A DNA stretch of 43,897 bases, from NCBI GenBank assembly GCA_002712335.1, contig PATI01000004.1, positions 88,462 through 132,358 of the forward strand. The letters are read 5' to 3'. Each line of letters opens with the position of its first letter. The first letter of the stretch is position 1. Under the pieces are notes generated by a model. The model did not search any database, had not been told where the DNA came from, and saw only the letters and a list, made by a program, of their open reading frames with translations. Shown here in pieces: positions 1 through 9,616 of the stretch. The translations under genes and the position numbers were made by a program. This DNA is from Rhodospirillaceae bacterium (GTDB taxonomy: Bacteria > Pseudomonadota > Alphaproteobacteria > MPNO01 > UBA2964).

Positions 1-943
1 TAGGCATCAACTCGTCTTTCAGATGAGCCGCTCCTCTATCGAGAGTAATACTTTCAATACCTCGATGCGCAATTAGTAAGATCGTTCCTCCAGGTGTTTC
101 ATAAACACCCCGAGACTTCATACCAACATATCGATTTTCAACAAGATCGAGACGTCCAATACCATTTGCACCACCCAACTCATTCAACTTACCAAGCAAC
201 GCTGCTGGCGAGAGGCTTTCACCGTTTATTGCTATCGGGTCACCACATTCAAATTCTATCTCTATATAAGTTGGCTTATCAGGCGCCACCTCCGGCGAGA
301 CACTTCGGGTGAACATTTTTTCCTCAGGCTCAATCCACGGATCTTCCAAGGCTCGTCCCTCGTAGGAAATGTGCAGTAGGTTGGCATCTGTCGAGTAAGG
401 AGGTTCATCTTCTTTATCACGGGGGATATCGATCTGATGCATACGAGCATATTCCAGTAATTTCTGCCTACCATCGAGATCCCATTCCCGCCAAGGCGCA
501 ATAACCCGTATTTCGGGATCGAGTGCATGATAACCGAGCTCAAATCTCACCTGGTCATTACCCTTGCCCGTAGCACCATGACTAACGGCTTGAGCTCCGG
601 TTTCCTGGGCAATTTGTATTTGTCTTTTTGCTATCAAAGGACGAGCAATAGAGGTTCCGAGTAAATAAACCCCCTCGTAAAGGGCATTTGCCCTGAACAT
701 AGGAAATACAAAATCACGTACAAACTCTTCTCGCAAATCCTCTATGTAAATTTCTTTTACACCCGCGGCCTTTGCTTTTTCCCTCGCTGGTTCAACTTCC
801 TCACCTTGCCCGAGATCAGCGGTGAAAGTGACTACCTCACAATTATATTCTTCTTGCAGCCAACGCAGAATTACAGATGTGTCTAATCCTCCCGAGTATG
901 CGAGAACAACTTTTTTAACATCTTTATTTTTATTTATTGCCAT
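1..943 (-). CDS. argG: argininosuccinate synthase (3' end beyond the window)
   Basis: Argininosuccinate synthase joins citrulline and aspartate with ATP in the penultimate step of arginine synthesis, in the cytoplasm. Reading the minus strand from an ATG at 943 gives an open frame to the window edge, about 314 codons, against roughly 400 for the family, so the C-terminal quarter lies outside. The N-terminus carries the family nucleotide-binding signature [10 protein letters not shown] at about residue 14. Further in are TADLGQGEE, the [15 protein letters not shown] segment that contacts substrate and ATP, and IAPWREWDL, all typical of ArgG. The gene is the last of a minus-strand series and a candidate promoter lies just upstream. 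Identification is firm from motif order and near-full-length identity to the family; only the missing 3' end limits the description. Confidence 0.96.
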   Translation of the reverse strand, partial: MAINKNKDVKKVVLAYSGGLDTSVILRWLQEEYNCEVVTFTADLGQGEEVEPAREKAKAAGVKEIYIEDLREEFVRDFVFPMFRANALYEGVYLLGTSIARPLIAKRQIQIAQETGAQAVSHGATGKGNDQVRFELGYHALDPEIRVIAPWREWDLDGRQKLLEYARMHQIDIPRDKEDEPPYSTDANLLHISYEGRALEDPWIEPEEKMFTRSVSPEVAPDKPTYIEIEFECGDPIAINGESLSPAALLGKLNELGGANGIGRLDLVENRYVGMKSRGVYETPGGTILLIAHRGIESITLDRGAAHLKDELMP

Positions 944-984
944 TACTTGGCCCTTTAATCAAACTTCACCGTAAAAGAGCGCGC

Positions 985-1012
985 AGTATAGGAATTAGAT
1001 AAAAGACCACAA
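985..1012 (-). promoter_or_regulatory. candidate sigma70-type promoter for argG
   Basis: On the minus strand a TTGTGG hexamer (1012-1007) is followed after 16 nt by TATACT (990-985), which matches the -10 consensus at five of six positions. It lies about 42 nt upstream of the argG ATG. The -35 match is weak (three of six), so this is a suggestion only. The rest of the 944-1129 gap is AT-rich and shows no other clear feature. Confidence 0.35.
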
Positions 1013-1129
1013 TAAAAAATGGGATTTTATAATCCGTATGTTTATCATTTCTTTTTTTCAATTCATCTTAACGCTGTCTACTAAGGATAAATAATTTTTG
1101 CCGTAAAAACATCTAAAAAACACGAGACT

Positions 1130-2236
1130 TTATTCGGCGTAATTTACACTTTCTCTTCTATCCCTCTCACTTGCCGATTTTAGCTGTCCGCATGCCGCTA
1201 GTATGTCTCTACCGCGCGGCGTACGCACCGGAGAAGAATAACCTGCATCGTTAACGATCTGAGCAAACCTCTCAATCGTCGAGTTATCTGAGCACTTGAA
1301 AGGAGCACCCGGCCAAGTGTTAAATGGTATTAGATTAACCTTCGCAGGAATCCCATTAATTAACTTTACTAACTCCTTCGCATCAGCCTCCGTATCGTTG
1401 ACGCCCTTTAGCATCACATATTCAAAGGTAATGCGACGAGCATTATTAGCAGAAGGGTACTCACGACATGCTGCCAGTAACTCCCGAATAGGGAATTTTT
1501 TATTTATGGGTACAATTTCATCACGCAAATCATCACGAACCGCGTGAAGCGAGATTGCAAGATTCACGCCCAACTCATCTCCGCAGCGCCGAATATTTGG
1601 CACATAACCAGCCGTCGACAGAGTAATGCGGCGCTTAGATATAGAAATACCCTCTGCATCCATTATAATTTTGATGGCCTTTGCGACATTTTGATAGTTA
1701 AGCAAAGGCTCTCCCATTCCCATCATCACAATATTAGAGATAAGCCGCCCTCCAATTGGACTAGGCCATTCTCCATACTCATCTCTTGCAACAAGAACTT
1801 GTCCAACAATATCATCAGCTCCCAAATTTTGCACTAGGGGCTGCGTCCCTGTATGACAAAATTTACATGAAAGCGCACAGCCAACCTGTGAAGAAATGCA
1901 GAGAGCACCCCGGTCTGCCTCCGGAATATAAACTGTCTCTACTTCCCCACCATCATTGGCGCTTAGAAGCCACTTTCGAGTTTTATCGACAGAAGTCTGC
2001 CTTTCAGTAATTTTAGGACGACTAATATTAAAAGTTTCCGCGAGGTCAGCCCTTATGGATTTAGCTAAGGTGGTCATTTCATCAAATGTCTTAGCACCGC
2101 GATGATAAACCCAGTGCCAGATTTGTTTTCCTCTGAATTTTGACAAACCTAAGCCCTCTGCTAATTTTTCCAGTTCGTCGCGGCTGAGACCAACAATATT
2201 AATTTTTTTTGCAGTATTGGACACTTGAGTTATCAA
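1130..2236 (-). CDS. rlmN: dual-specificity RNA methyltransferase RlmN (radical SAM)
   Basis: RlmN methylates C2 of A2503 in 23S rRNA and of A37 in some tRNAs, using a radical SAM mechanism and a methyl-cysteine intermediate. The 368-residue product has the usual family length. It carries the CxxxCxxC iron-sulfur motif at Cys120, Cys124 and Cys127 within [12 protein letters not shown], then the [10 protein letters not shown] segment, [14 protein letters not shown] and the C-terminal [12 protein letters not shown] with the conserved catalytic cysteine. The start used is a TTG at 2236. No ATG is available in frame before the conserved part and no good Shine-Dalgarno site is visible, so the exact start is uncertain by a few codons (a GTG lies at codon 5). 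It is the downstream neighbour of an MFS gene, 63 bp away. Confidence 0.96.
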   Translation of the reverse strand: MITQVSNTAKKINIVGLSRDELEKLAEGLGLSKFRGKQIWHWVYHRGAKTFDEMTTLAKSIRADLAETFNISRPKITERQTSVDKTRKWLLSANDGGEVETVYIPEADRGALCISSQVGCALSCKFCHTGTQPLVQNLGADDIVGQVLVARDEYGEWPSPIGGRLISNIVMMGMGEPLLNYQNVAKAIKIIMDAEGISISKRRITLSTAGYVPNIRRCGDELGVNLAISLHAVRDDLRDEIVPINKKFPIRELLAACREYPSANNARRITFEYVMLKGVNDTEADAKELVKLINGIPAKVNLIPFNTWPGAPFKCSDNSTIERFAQIVNDAGYSSPVRTPRGRDILAACGQLKSASERDRRESVNYAE

Positions 2237-2299
2237 TGGCTAAATTCAAAATTTTCATCACACATATTTTGAGACTACTTATCAAAATGCTGAAAGGCT

Positions 2300-3661
2300 C
2301 TAACCCACTTTTTCCGTTTTAGCGCCTTTTAAGAGTTCCCGTCCTCCCACTCCCGGCGGGGCGGCACCAGGCTTAAACTTTAAATATAGTACCGCTATAA
2401 AAACAATCGAAACACATGGCAATAGCAGAGCACAAATGTTTACCCACCCAACGTTATTATGCAGGAGACCTGCGGAAAGCGAAAATACCGCTACTGACTG
2501 AAATACCAAAAAATCATTAATTCCCTGAGCCTTAGCTTTCTCTTCAGGATGATACATTTTGGTCAGTAAATGTGTTGACCCAACAAATAAGAAATTCCAC
2601 CCGCAACCCACACAAACATTAGCAAACCAGAAATGTTGCATGGTGCCACCAGACATACCGATTAGCGCGGCTGTACTAGACAACACCAAGCCCGCTAGCA
2701 AAACATTCAACAACCCACATTTTTTAATCAATGAGCCAGTAAAGAATGACGGGGCAAACATACCAAACATGTGCCACTGCGCTATAAACGCCGAATCTTC
2801 AAACGTATGTCCAAATTCCCTAACCATTGCGAGGGGTGTTGCTGCCATCATCAGCACCATTACTCCCCACCCAATTACCGCGCATAGAACAGCAGTAATA
2901 TACCCGGGCTGGCGAATAACTACAGCCCAACGCCTTCCCGTATTATCAAATTTTTGTTCTTGGACCGGTGGAAACCCAACCTGGCAAACTAAGAAAATCA
3001 AAAAAATCGGTATAAAGGCTAGAATGATAAATGTACTCGCGAACTGATAAGGCGGGTTTTTTCCTGCCTCCAACGTCACATTCGCTACAAATCCTGGACC
3101 ACAAATAAACTCTACGGCCTTTGCAAAAGTCTCGTTACCCAGCCATAGCCCTGCAACGTCATGTGTCCATTTAGAAATTTCTGGCCCAACAAATGCGGCT
3201 AACACGCCACCACCGACCACTAAAGAAATTGCCACGCTGTGCCATTTTTCATCAGCAACATCAACCGCCGCAAACCGATATGTCTGACCTGATATAGTAA
3301 ATGCCCCAAAAAATATGATTGCTATAAGATAAAGTTCGAAAGATCCCTGAAAAATTGCAATAGCGGCCACAATTGCCCCGATTGAGCCCATCATGGCGCC
3401 AAAAACAAAACCAGCCCGGCGACCATAACGACGCATCATCAAAGCCAACGGAATAGAAAAAGCTGCCGTAGCTTCCCACTGTAGAGCCTGGGGTAACGTT
3501 GCTAATGACTTATTAGATGCCAATGCTAATCCCACTAATGCGGAAACAGACAGGACCACCCCCGTAGAACTATTGAACAAAGCTTGGCACAACGCCAAAA
3601 GAGCTACGTTCTTTTTCATACCGGGTTTTCCCGAACCGGAACTTTCGGTTTCATCCCCCAT
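2300..3661 (-). CDS. MFS transporter, substrate unknown
   Basis: A 453-residue integral membrane protein with about twelve hydrophobic segments, consistent with a major facilitator superfamily permease of the inner membrane. Between the second and third segments it has the MFS loop RRYGRRAGFVFG (about residues 77-88), a variant of the GxxxDRxGRR motif. The second half begins after a cytoplasmic linker near VQEQKFDNTGRRW. A GGAG ribosome site seven nt before the ATG supports the start at 3661. The gene precedes rlmN on the same strand and follows the IalB-like gene by 91 bp. Nothing in the sequence identifies the substrate, and the lack of an adjacent regulator or enzyme leaves it open. Confidence 0.8.
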   Translation of the reverse strand: MGDETESSGSGKPGMKKNVALLALCQALFNSSTGVVLSVSALVGLALASNKSLATLPQALQWEATAAFSIPLALMMRRYGRRAGFVFGAMMGSIGAIVAAIAIFQGSFELYLIAIIFFGAFTISGQTYRFAAVDVADEKWHSVAISLVVGGGVLAAFVGPEISKWTHDVAGLWLGNETFAKAVEFICGPGFVANVTLEAGKNPPYQFASTFIILAFIPIFLIFLVCQVGFPPVQEQKFDNTGRRWAVVIRQPGYITAVLCAVIGWGVMVLMMAATPLAMVREFGHTFEDSAFIAQWHMFGMFAPSFFTGSLIKKCGLLNVLLAGLVLSSTAALIGMSGGTMQHFWFANVCVGCGWNFLFVGSTHLLTKMYHPEEKAKAQGINDFLVFQSVAVFSLSAGLLHNNVGWVNICALLLPCVSIVFIAVLYLKFKPGAAPPGVGGRELLKGAKTEKVG

Positions 3662-3752
3662 TTGGGCTCCAATAAATTATTACAAGGAAGCTCTCTTTTG
3701 CATCATTTATGCCATGCATATACCAACGCAACCAAAAGGGCTAACCCATATT

Positions 3753-4304
3753 TTAATTTTTATAACCACAAGACTTATCGATCGATCGATTTGCAGCGGT
3801 AAAACCAACAAGTGAATAGTGATCTTTTGTTAGGGTTCCCCTTGAAGATCTGCCCGTAACAATCATCTTTGTACCTGCCCGCATAGCCGCCACAAGCGAA
3901 GCATCATCGCTAGCGGTTTTAGACCAGGCGGTTTCACCATCGGTAAATAGCTTAAATGTCTGATCACTAATTTTCACCGCAACCTCTGTCCCTTTTTTAA
4001 AAGTATACCCTGCTGTTATGGAAACTTCGTTACGTACTTTATTTTTGAGGCGGTGTACAACTTGGATATAACTATCTCCACGGATCGCATAATTTCCGCT
4101 AGATTTTTTCGGTTTGCCATGAATATAACAGACTTTTTGCTTTTTCTGTCCCATAACATGAACTGACCAGCCGCCAAAAGTATTTGCAGCCTTGATACCG
4201 CTCGCCAGGACCAGATTCGAGGACCAACCCAGGGCCAACACACAGGCCCCTAATACTAAAATTAAATAAAACAAATTAAATAACTTTTTATCAAATTGAC
4301 GCAT
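3753..4304 (-). CDS. invasion-associated locus B (IalB) family exported protein
   Basis: A 183-residue protein with a hydrophobic N-terminal signal (about residues 9-34, ending near LVLASG), followed by the IalB-type domain. Diagnostic parts are the FGGWSVHV stretch after the signal, the single VCYI cysteine near residue 58, the TFKKGTEVAVKI strand and a C-terminal SLVGFTAA segment with a second cysteine near the end. IalB-family proteins are common secreted or periplasmic proteins in Alphaproteobacteria; the name comes from Bartonella, but most members, including free-living ones, have no known role in invasion. It stands alone between the MFS gene and the SpoU methyltransferase, with no clear ribosome site. 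The family call is fairly secure; its function is not known. Confidence 0.75.
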   Translation of the reverse strand: MRQFDKKLFNLFYLILVLGACVLALGWSSNLVLASGIKAANTFGGWSVHVMGQKKQKVCYIHGKPKKSSGNYAIRGDSYIQVVHRLKNKVRNEVSITAGYTFKKGTEVAVKISDQTFKLFTDGETAWSKTASDDASLVAAMRAGTKMIVTGRSSRGTLTKDHYSLVGFTAANRSIDKSCGYKN

Positions 4305-4356
4305 TTTATAATTTAGCTTTCTTCCAAGGATTTATTTGAATGCAGTAAAACCACTG

Positions 4357-4899
4357 TTATTTTGTATTCTTATTTTTCTTTTTTTTCCACACAGGTCCCC
4401 CAAATTCATGTTCAGGTATTGGTTCTATCGGACCTCCGGGAGTAACAGGACGGCCGCCAAACCGTCCAAAGGTATTCAACCGATCGTACATCACGATAGC
4501 ACCCGCCGTGGCAACATTCAGTGAAAATTGTGTCGGTATTTTGACAATATAATCGCAACATTCAATCAACTTAGGAGACAAACTTCCACGTTCCATGCCT
4601 AAGACATAGGCGGCAGCTCGAGGATGTTTAAAACTTGGTAACTCTACCGCTTCTTTTGTTAATTCGATACCAACCAGTTCGCAACGATCTGGCAAAGTCA
4701 AAGACGCTACATCATCATATTGATAGTAGGGCACCTCTCTACCTACCGAGGATGTATCAGATTTTATCAAATCAAGGTCGCACTGTGCATCAATGGTAAA
4801 TATAAATCTAGCGCCGAATCCGTGGGCCGTTCTGAATAAATTCCCTGCATTCATCGGTTTGGAAACTTTCTCTATACCAATACCAAAATAACCTCGCAT
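4357..4899 (-). CDS. SpoU/TrmH-family RNA 2'-O-methyltransferase
   Basis: A SAM-dependent RNA ribose methyltransferase of the SPOUT superfamily with a trefoil-knot fold. The 180-residue protein contains the three SpoU motifs in order: motif 1 around NAGNLFRTAHGFG (residues 17-29), motif 2 around YVLGMERGSLSP (about 98-109) and motif 3 around SLNVATAGAIVMYDRL (about 128-143). It lacks the N-terminal substrate-binding domain of RlmB, so it is a minimal single-domain member. A lysine-rich tail (KKKKNKNTK) could help bind RNA. The ATG at 4899 has an AGAGAGG ribosome site about 10 nt upstream. The particular tRNA or rRNA position cannot be told from sequence. It follows the sirtuin gene by 123 bp, a gap in which I see nothing notable. 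Confidence 0.88.
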   Translation of the reverse strand: MRGYFGIGIEKVSKPMNAGNLFRTAHGFGARFIFTIDAQCDLDLIKSDTSSVGREVPYYQYDDVASLTLPDRCELVGIELTKEAVELPSFKHPRAAAYVLGMERGSLSPKLIECCDYIVKIPTQFSLNVATAGAIVMYDRLNTFGRFGGRPVTPGGPIEPIPEHEFGGPVWKKKKNKNTK

Positions 4900-5022
4900 T
4901 GGGATCAGACCTCTCTTTGTAAATTCTGTTTCATCAATTAGTCATACTTTTGAAAATTAAGGTAACGTTAAATGCTTCTTCAGCTTGTTAGAAGCCGATA
5001 ACTGATCCTTGCACCACCACAA

Positions 5023-5781
5023 TCAGTTTACCTCCACAGCATCTCCTAGAGTTTGGCCTATCTCCATGTTGAGAACTAGGTCAGCAAAGCTGTCAAGCTG
5101 CGTGGGTTCCCGGTTTAAAATTACCAGCGCGGCACCATTTTTTGCCGCATTTTGTGGAAATCCGGCCGCTGGATAGACCTGAAGAGATGAACCAATTGCT
5201 AAAAACAGATCGCAGGCCAGCGTTTCCTCCTGTGCACGCCGCATAGGTGCCTCGGGCATCGGCTGCCCAAATGATATTGTTGCCACCTTCAGTAAACCTC
5301 CACAAGCTTCACAATCCATTATTGTACCATCAGCAAGAAAGGCTTCTTTGATTGGCTCCAGTTCGTGACGCAACCCACACGCAAGGCACGAGGCATAAGT
5401 GCTATTACCATGGAGTTCTATAATATTTTCTTCGGGAACACCCGAAGTCAGATGCAGTCCATCTGTATTTTGTGTAATTACCGCAGATACTTTCCCATTG
5501 CTTACTAGCTTCTCTATAGCCCGGTGACCCCTATTTGGTTCTGCTCCCGCGAAACCATAAGAGTCATCAAATTTCCTTTGCCAAGACTCGTGACGCGCTT
5601 CTTCAGAAGAAATATAGTCATCATATTGAATGGGCGTATACTTGGTCCAAACCCCACCGGGGCTGCGAAAATCAGGAATGCCAGATTCGGTGCTTATACC
5701 TGCTCCTGTAAATATAACAGCCCGTTTGCTATTATCTATAAGACGGCGGAACTCAGAGAGCCGCCAACTATCATCCGTCAT
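5023..5781 (-). CDS. Sir2-family NAD-dependent protein deacylase
   Basis: Sirtuins remove acetyl or other acyl groups from lysines, consuming NAD. In numbering from the upstream TTG at 5787, the Rossmann signature GAGISTESGIPDFRS is at residues 28-42, QNTDGLH at 106-112, the catalytic histidine is His126 in ELHGN, and a zinc ribbon is formed by Cys134, Cys137, Cys159 and Cys162. I place the start at the ATG at 5781 because a GGAG site lies seven nt upstream of it, which is too close to the TTG. The Tyr/Arg pair of class III desuccinylases is not evident, so a plain deacetylase is more likely. It lies 71 bp downstream of acetoacetyl-CoA synthetase on the same strand, which suggests that ligase as a substrate. 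Confidence 0.93.
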   Translation of the reverse strand: MTDDSWRLSEFRRLIDNSKRAVIFTGAGISTESGIPDFRSPGGVWTKYTPIQYDDYISSEEARHESWQRKFDDSYGFAGAEPNRGHRAIEKLVSNGKVSAVITQNTDGLHLTSGVPEENIIELHGNSTYASCLACGLRHELEPIKEAFLADGTIMDCEACGGLLKVATISFGQPMPEAPMRRAQEETLACDLFLAIGSSLQVYPAAGFPQNAAKNGAALVILNREPTQLDSFADLVLNMEIGQTLGDAVEVN

Positions 5782-5852
5782 TTTCAATCTCCACGTTTAA
5801 TATTTGCACAGGTGGTTGTCATGAGAGTTCTTCATAGGTGTTTGAAAAAAAC

Positions 5853-7802
5853 TTATTCAAGCTCGATCCGTTCCCGGAAATAATCAAGTGCTTCAGGATT
5901 TGCCAGTGCTTCTGTATTTTTTAAAATTCTACCATGAATAACATCCCGCACCGCTAATTCCGTAATTTTACCTGATTTAGTTCTTGGTATATCCTGAACC
6001 GGTAGAACTTTTGCAGGAACGTGTCTAGGCGACAGGTTCTTACGCAAACGTGACTTAATTTTTTTTACTAAATCAGAGTTTAATACGCGGCGGTCTTCCA
6101 TCCGAACAAAGAGAATGATTCGCGTATCCCCCTCCCAATCTTGACCAACAGCAATTGCTTCCTCTACTCCATCAACCTGTTCCACTTCACCATAAATCTC
6201 TGCGGTACCAATCCTTACGCCCCCGGGATTGAGCGTTGCGTCAGAGCGTCCCTGAATAAGAATACCACCCATTTCAGTCATTGATACCCAATCACCGTGA
6301 CACCAAACATCGGGAAACCTCTCAAAGTAGGCGGCTTTGTAACGCAAATCATTATTATCATTCCAGAATTTAATTGGCATTGATGTGAAAGGACTACAAC
6401 AAACCAATTCTCCAAAATCATCAATAACCGATTCACCTGCTTCATTAAAAACGGAAACATCCATACCTAGACAGACAGCCTGAATTTCTCCACGCCTTAC
6501 TGGGCCATTGGGATTGCCCCCGACAAAACAACCTACAATATCCGTACCTCCCGAAATTGATGAAACGCAGACATCTTTTTTAATATTTTGGTATATGAAA
6601 TCAAAACTCTCCGGCATGAGAGGTGATCCGGTTGACATCACGGTCCGCAAATCTGAAAGATCATGAGTGTTTTTAGGACGCAATGTTTCGTTTTTTAAAG
6701 CATCAATATATTTTGCTGAAGTTCCAAAGTGCGTCATTCTAGCACTTTGTGCAAAATCAAAGAGACTATTAGCGTCTGGATAAAATGGGGAACCATCATA
6801 GAGTAGGATTGTAGCCCGCACCGCAAGAGCAGAAACCAACCAGTTCCACATCATCCAACCAAGCGTCGTAAAATAAAAAATCCGATCTCCTGATTTTACG
6901 TCAGTTTGTAAAATGTGATCCTTGAGATGTTGTACTAAAGTTCCCCCAGCCCCATGGACAATACATTTTGGAACGCCGGTGGTACCCGATGAGAACAATA
7001 TATAAAGAGGGTGATTGAAATCAAATCTTTCAAATTTAATGTCCTCTGGAGCATAAGAACCTATGAAATCAGCAAGCGACTTAATGCCCTTTTCAAGTTT
7101 TATTGACGGGCTAGAAGAATCATAAGGAATAACTACCACCTCCTGAATAGTGTTTAACTCTGCCCTTACCTCCCTAATCCTTTCATTATAGTCGATAGTT
7201 TTTCCTCCATAAAAATAACGATCTGCAACAAATAATATTTTTGGTTCTATTTGACCAAATCTATCAAGGACACCACGCGTACCAAAATCCGGAGAACAAG
7301 ATGACCAGACCGCACCCAAACTTGCAGCGGCTAACATCACCGCTATGGATTCGGGCAAATTAGGCAAGTAACCAGCTATACGATCACCAGGATTAACCCC
7401 AGCATTTTTCATAGCTTGAATTATTTGTGAGACGAGATCATACAATTGACTTCTGTTTAAGGTACGCTCAACACCGGTTTCACCGCGAAAAATCAAGGCT
7501 AATGTATTATCCCTATTTCGAAGAAGATTTTCAGAAAAATTCAACTGCGCCTCAGGAAAATAGCTCGCACCGAGCATTTTCCCTTTATTTTCTAATATTG
7601 TATCACCTGGCCCATCTCCAATAATCTCCGCAAAATCCCATACTGCTGACCAAAATTTTTCTTGTTCTTCAACAGACCATTGGTGCAAGGCAGCATAGGA
7701 CTGACACGAGATATCCCAGCGCTCTTCCACAAACTTCATGAAGACAGTTAAATTGCTTCCTAATACCCTTACAGGATCGGGTTCCCACAGTTTTGTACTC
7801 AA
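5853..7802 (-). CDS. acetoacetyl-CoA synthetase
   Basis: Acetoacetate-CoA ligase activates acetoacetate with ATP and CoA, for example to reclaim ketone bodies or polyhydroxybutyrate-derived acetoacetate. The 649-residue product matches the family length. It shows the adenylation loop LFSSGTTGVPK (about residue 268), the acetoacetyl-CoA synthetase signature FYFTTLGWMMWNW, the hinge GRSDATLNPGG and the C-terminal PRTKSGKITE loop. Lys612 in that loop is the residue whose acetylation inactivates this enzyme class. The start is a TTG at 7802, fixed by an AAGGAG ribosome site nine nt upstream. A sirtuin gene follows 71 bp downstream, so post-translational control of this ligase by that deacylase is plausible. 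The divergent gene upstream encodes a GMC oxidoreductase. Confidence 0.94.
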   Translation of the reverse strand: MSTKLWEPDPVRVLGSNLTVFMKFVEERWDISCQSYAALHQWSVEEQEKFWSAVWDFAEIIGDGPGDTILENKGKMLGASYFPEAQLNFSENLLRNRDNTLALIFRGETGVERTLNRSQLYDLVSQIIQAMKNAGVNPGDRIAGYLPNLPESIAVMLAAASLGAVWSSCSPDFGTRGVLDRFGQIEPKILFVADRYFYGGKTIDYNERIREVRAELNTIQEVVVIPYDSSSPSIKLEKGIKSLADFIGSYAPEDIKFERFDFNHPLYILFSSGTTGVPKCIVHGAGGTLVQHLKDHILQTDVKSGDRIFYFTTLGWMMWNWLVSALAVRATILLYDGSPFYPDANSLFDFAQSARMTHFGTSAKYIDALKNETLRPKNTHDLSDLRTVMSTGSPLMPESFDFIYQNIKKDVCVSSISGGTDIVGCFVGGNPNGPVRRGEIQAVCLGMDVSVFNEAGESVIDDFGELVCCSPFTSMPIKFWNDNNDLRYKAAYFERFPDVWCHGDWVSMTEMGGILIQGRSDATLNPGGVRIGTAEIYGEVEQVDGVEEAIAVGQDWEGDTRIILFVRMEDRRVLNSDLVKKIKSRLRKNLSPRHVPAKVLPVQDIPRTKSGKITELAVRDVIHGRILKNTEALANPEALDYFRERIELE

Positions 7803-7811
7803 GACGATTTT

Positions 7812-7817
7812 CTCCTT
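7812..7817 (-). promoter_or_regulatory. ribosome binding site fixing the TTG start of acetoacetyl-CoA synthetase
   Basis: On the minus strand AAGGAG (7817-7812) lies nine nt upstream of the TTG at 7802. It is one of the best Shine-Dalgarno matches in the window and no in-frame ATG exists nearby, so it decides in favour of a TTG start. Confidence 0.75.
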
Positions 7818-7918
7818 CGAGTCCTACTACCTACGCCAGTTGAGAGCTGAAACGTCAAGAAGGTGACTATTAAAGCCAAACACGTAATAGTATGAGAAGT
7901 ATATAACAGGGAAGGCCT

Positions 7919-9547
7919 ATGACTAATAATAATAACAATTACGACTATATCATTATTGGAGCCGGGTCGGCGGGATGTGTGCTCGCAAATCGTTTAACTG
8001 CCAATATGAAGAACCAAGTCTTACTCCTTGAAGCTGGACCAATAGATCGCAACCCGCTGATACACCTCCCAATAGGACCCGCGCGAATTATTAACAACCC
8101 GAAATACGATTGGTGCTATGAAACCGAACCACAGCCTAATTTAAAGGGGCGCCAAATACCTTGGCCTAGAGGAAAAACTCTAGGGGGATCATCTTCAATC
8201 AATGGTATGGTTTATATTCGTGGTAATGCACGTGACTATGATTTATGGGCACAACGCGGGCTGACCGGATGGTCATATGACGACGTTCTTCCTTACTTTC
8301 GAAAAGCCGAGAGCAATGAACGTGGAGAAAATAAATACCATGGCACTAAAGGGCCACTGAACGTCACAGAAGGAGGGCTTAATCATGACCTCTATGATGC
8401 CTTCGTTTCTGCCGGCATTGAAGCCGGGCACCCTTTTAATGATGACTTTAATGGAGCACAACAAGAAGGAGTTGGACGATTTCAATTTACAATAAGAAAA
8501 GGGAGGCGCTGGAGCACAGCAGCAGCCTACTTGCGCCCGATCCGATCTCGCAAAAATCTAACGGTACAGACTAATACTAATACTCAGGAAATAATCTTTG
8601 AAGGAAAGCGTGCAACAGGCATCGTCATAAATCATGAAGGTCTGGAAGGAAAGGTTTTTGCAAATCGGGAAATAATACTCTCAGCAGGTGCTATCAATTC
8701 GCCAAAATTATTAATGCTCTCCGGAATTGGGAATGCAAAGGATTTAAAAGACCTGGGAATTAATCCGCTTATTGATTCTCCCGAAGTCGGAAAAAATATG
8801 CAAGATCATCTTTCAATAAGGATCATGCATCGTTCCAGGATTCGTACAATCACCGATGAACTAAGTAAATTTGAACGCGGTATTGCAGCTGTAATCCGGG
8901 GTGTACTATTTCGAAATGGGCCCGCATCAGGTTTTCCTCTGGCAGGTGGTGCCTTTTTAAAAACCAATGCCTCGCTTGATATACCAGATGTACAGATCCA
9001 CTTTAGCCCCGGAAATCTTTTATCTATACACCGCAAGCCCTTTTCTAAACCAGCAACCGACCATACCCGACCTGACGCGTTTATGTGTCATGCTTGTCAG
9101 TTAAGACCAGAGAGCCGTGGGGAAATTCGTCTGCGCGGTCCTGATCCGCAAAAACCGCCGATAGTTGACCCCAACTATTTATCCTCTGAGCACGATCGAT
9201 TTACAATGCGTGCAGGTTTCAAAATTGCAAGAGATTTGATGTCGCAACCTTCGCTAACTAAATATAGCCATGGTGAAATTTGGCCAGGGCCAGACATACA
9301 GTCAGACGATGAAATCGATGACTTCATAAGAGGGGCTGCCGGAACAGTATATCACCCTGTTGGCACCTGTAGAATGGGAACAGACGAGAAGGCTGTTCTG
9401 GACGGGTCACTTAAACTACGGGGTGCAAAGGGTTTAAGAATTGTAGACGCCTCCATAATGCCGACGCTCGTGGGGGGAAATACTAACGCGCCAACAATTA
9501 TGATAGCCGAAAAAGCAGCCGATATAATTTTAGCAGACAATCAATAG
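7919..9547 (+). CDS. GMC-family FAD-dependent oxidoreductase (choline dehydrogenase-like)
   Basis: A flavin enzyme of the glucose-methanol-choline family, which oxidises alcohols to aldehydes or ketones. The 542-residue protein begins with the FAD-binding Rossmann motif IIGAGSAGCVLANRL (about residues 11-25) and the LLLEAGP acidic end of the second strand. It then has the GMC signature 1 region PWPRGKTLGGSSSINGMVYIRG (split at about residues 78-99), signature 2 GAINSPKLLMLSGIG, and the C-terminal catalytic histidine in YHPVGTCRMG with the paired NTNAPTIMIAEKAAD. GGGAAGG just upstream of the ATG is a good ribosome site. It shares a 116 bp divergent promoter region with the acetoacetyl-CoA synthetase gene and is followed by an MFS exporter. 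The substrate is unknown; many such genes are labelled choline dehydrogenase without basis. Confidence 0.92.
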   Translation: MTNNNNNYDYIIIGAGSAGCVLANRLTANMKNQVLLLEAGPIDRNPLIHLPIGPARIINNPKYDWCYETEPQPNLKGRQIPWPRGKTLGGSSSINGMVYIRGNARDYDLWAQRGLTGWSYDDVLPYFRKAESNERGENKYHGTKGPLNVTEGGLNHDLYDAFVSAGIEAGHPFNDDFNGAQQEGVGRFQFTIRKGRRWSTAAAYLRPIRSRKNLTVQTNTNTQEIIFEGKRATGIVINHEGLEGKVFANREIILSAGAINSPKLLMLSGIGNAKDLKDLGINPLIDSPEVGKNMQDHLSIRIMHRSRIRTITDELSKFERGIAAVIRGVLFRNGPASGFPLAGGAFLKTNASLDIPDVQIHFSPGNLLSIHRKPFSKPATDHTRPDAFMCHACQLRPESRGEIRLRGPDPQKPPIVDPNYLSSEHDRFTMRAGFKIARDLMSQPSLTKYSHGEIWPGPDIQSDDEIDDFIRGAAGTVYHPVGTCRMGTDEKAVLDGSLKLRGAKGLRIVDASIMPTLVGGNTNAPTIMIAEKAADIILADNQ

Positions 9548-9616
9548 GAAATTTATTTCCCCAATAAAAACTATGTTAATGACAGGATTGTTATTTTCGG
9601 GATTGGATAGATTAAC

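Noticed and set aside
94..543. Short open frames on both strands at the window start
   Set aside because: They overlap the clear argG coding frame, which has no stop in the window and matches its family throughout.
2559..3047. A 162-codon open frame on the plus strand
   Set aside because: Antisense shadow of the MFS gene; low-complexity residue content and no ribosome site.
3777..3790. ATCG tandem repeat
   Set aside because: Only three and a half units, inside the IalB-like coding frame; explained by its codons.
3753..4304. Virulence or invasion role for the IalB-like protein
   Set aside because: The family is widespread in free-living Alphaproteobacteria and there is no pathogenicity context.
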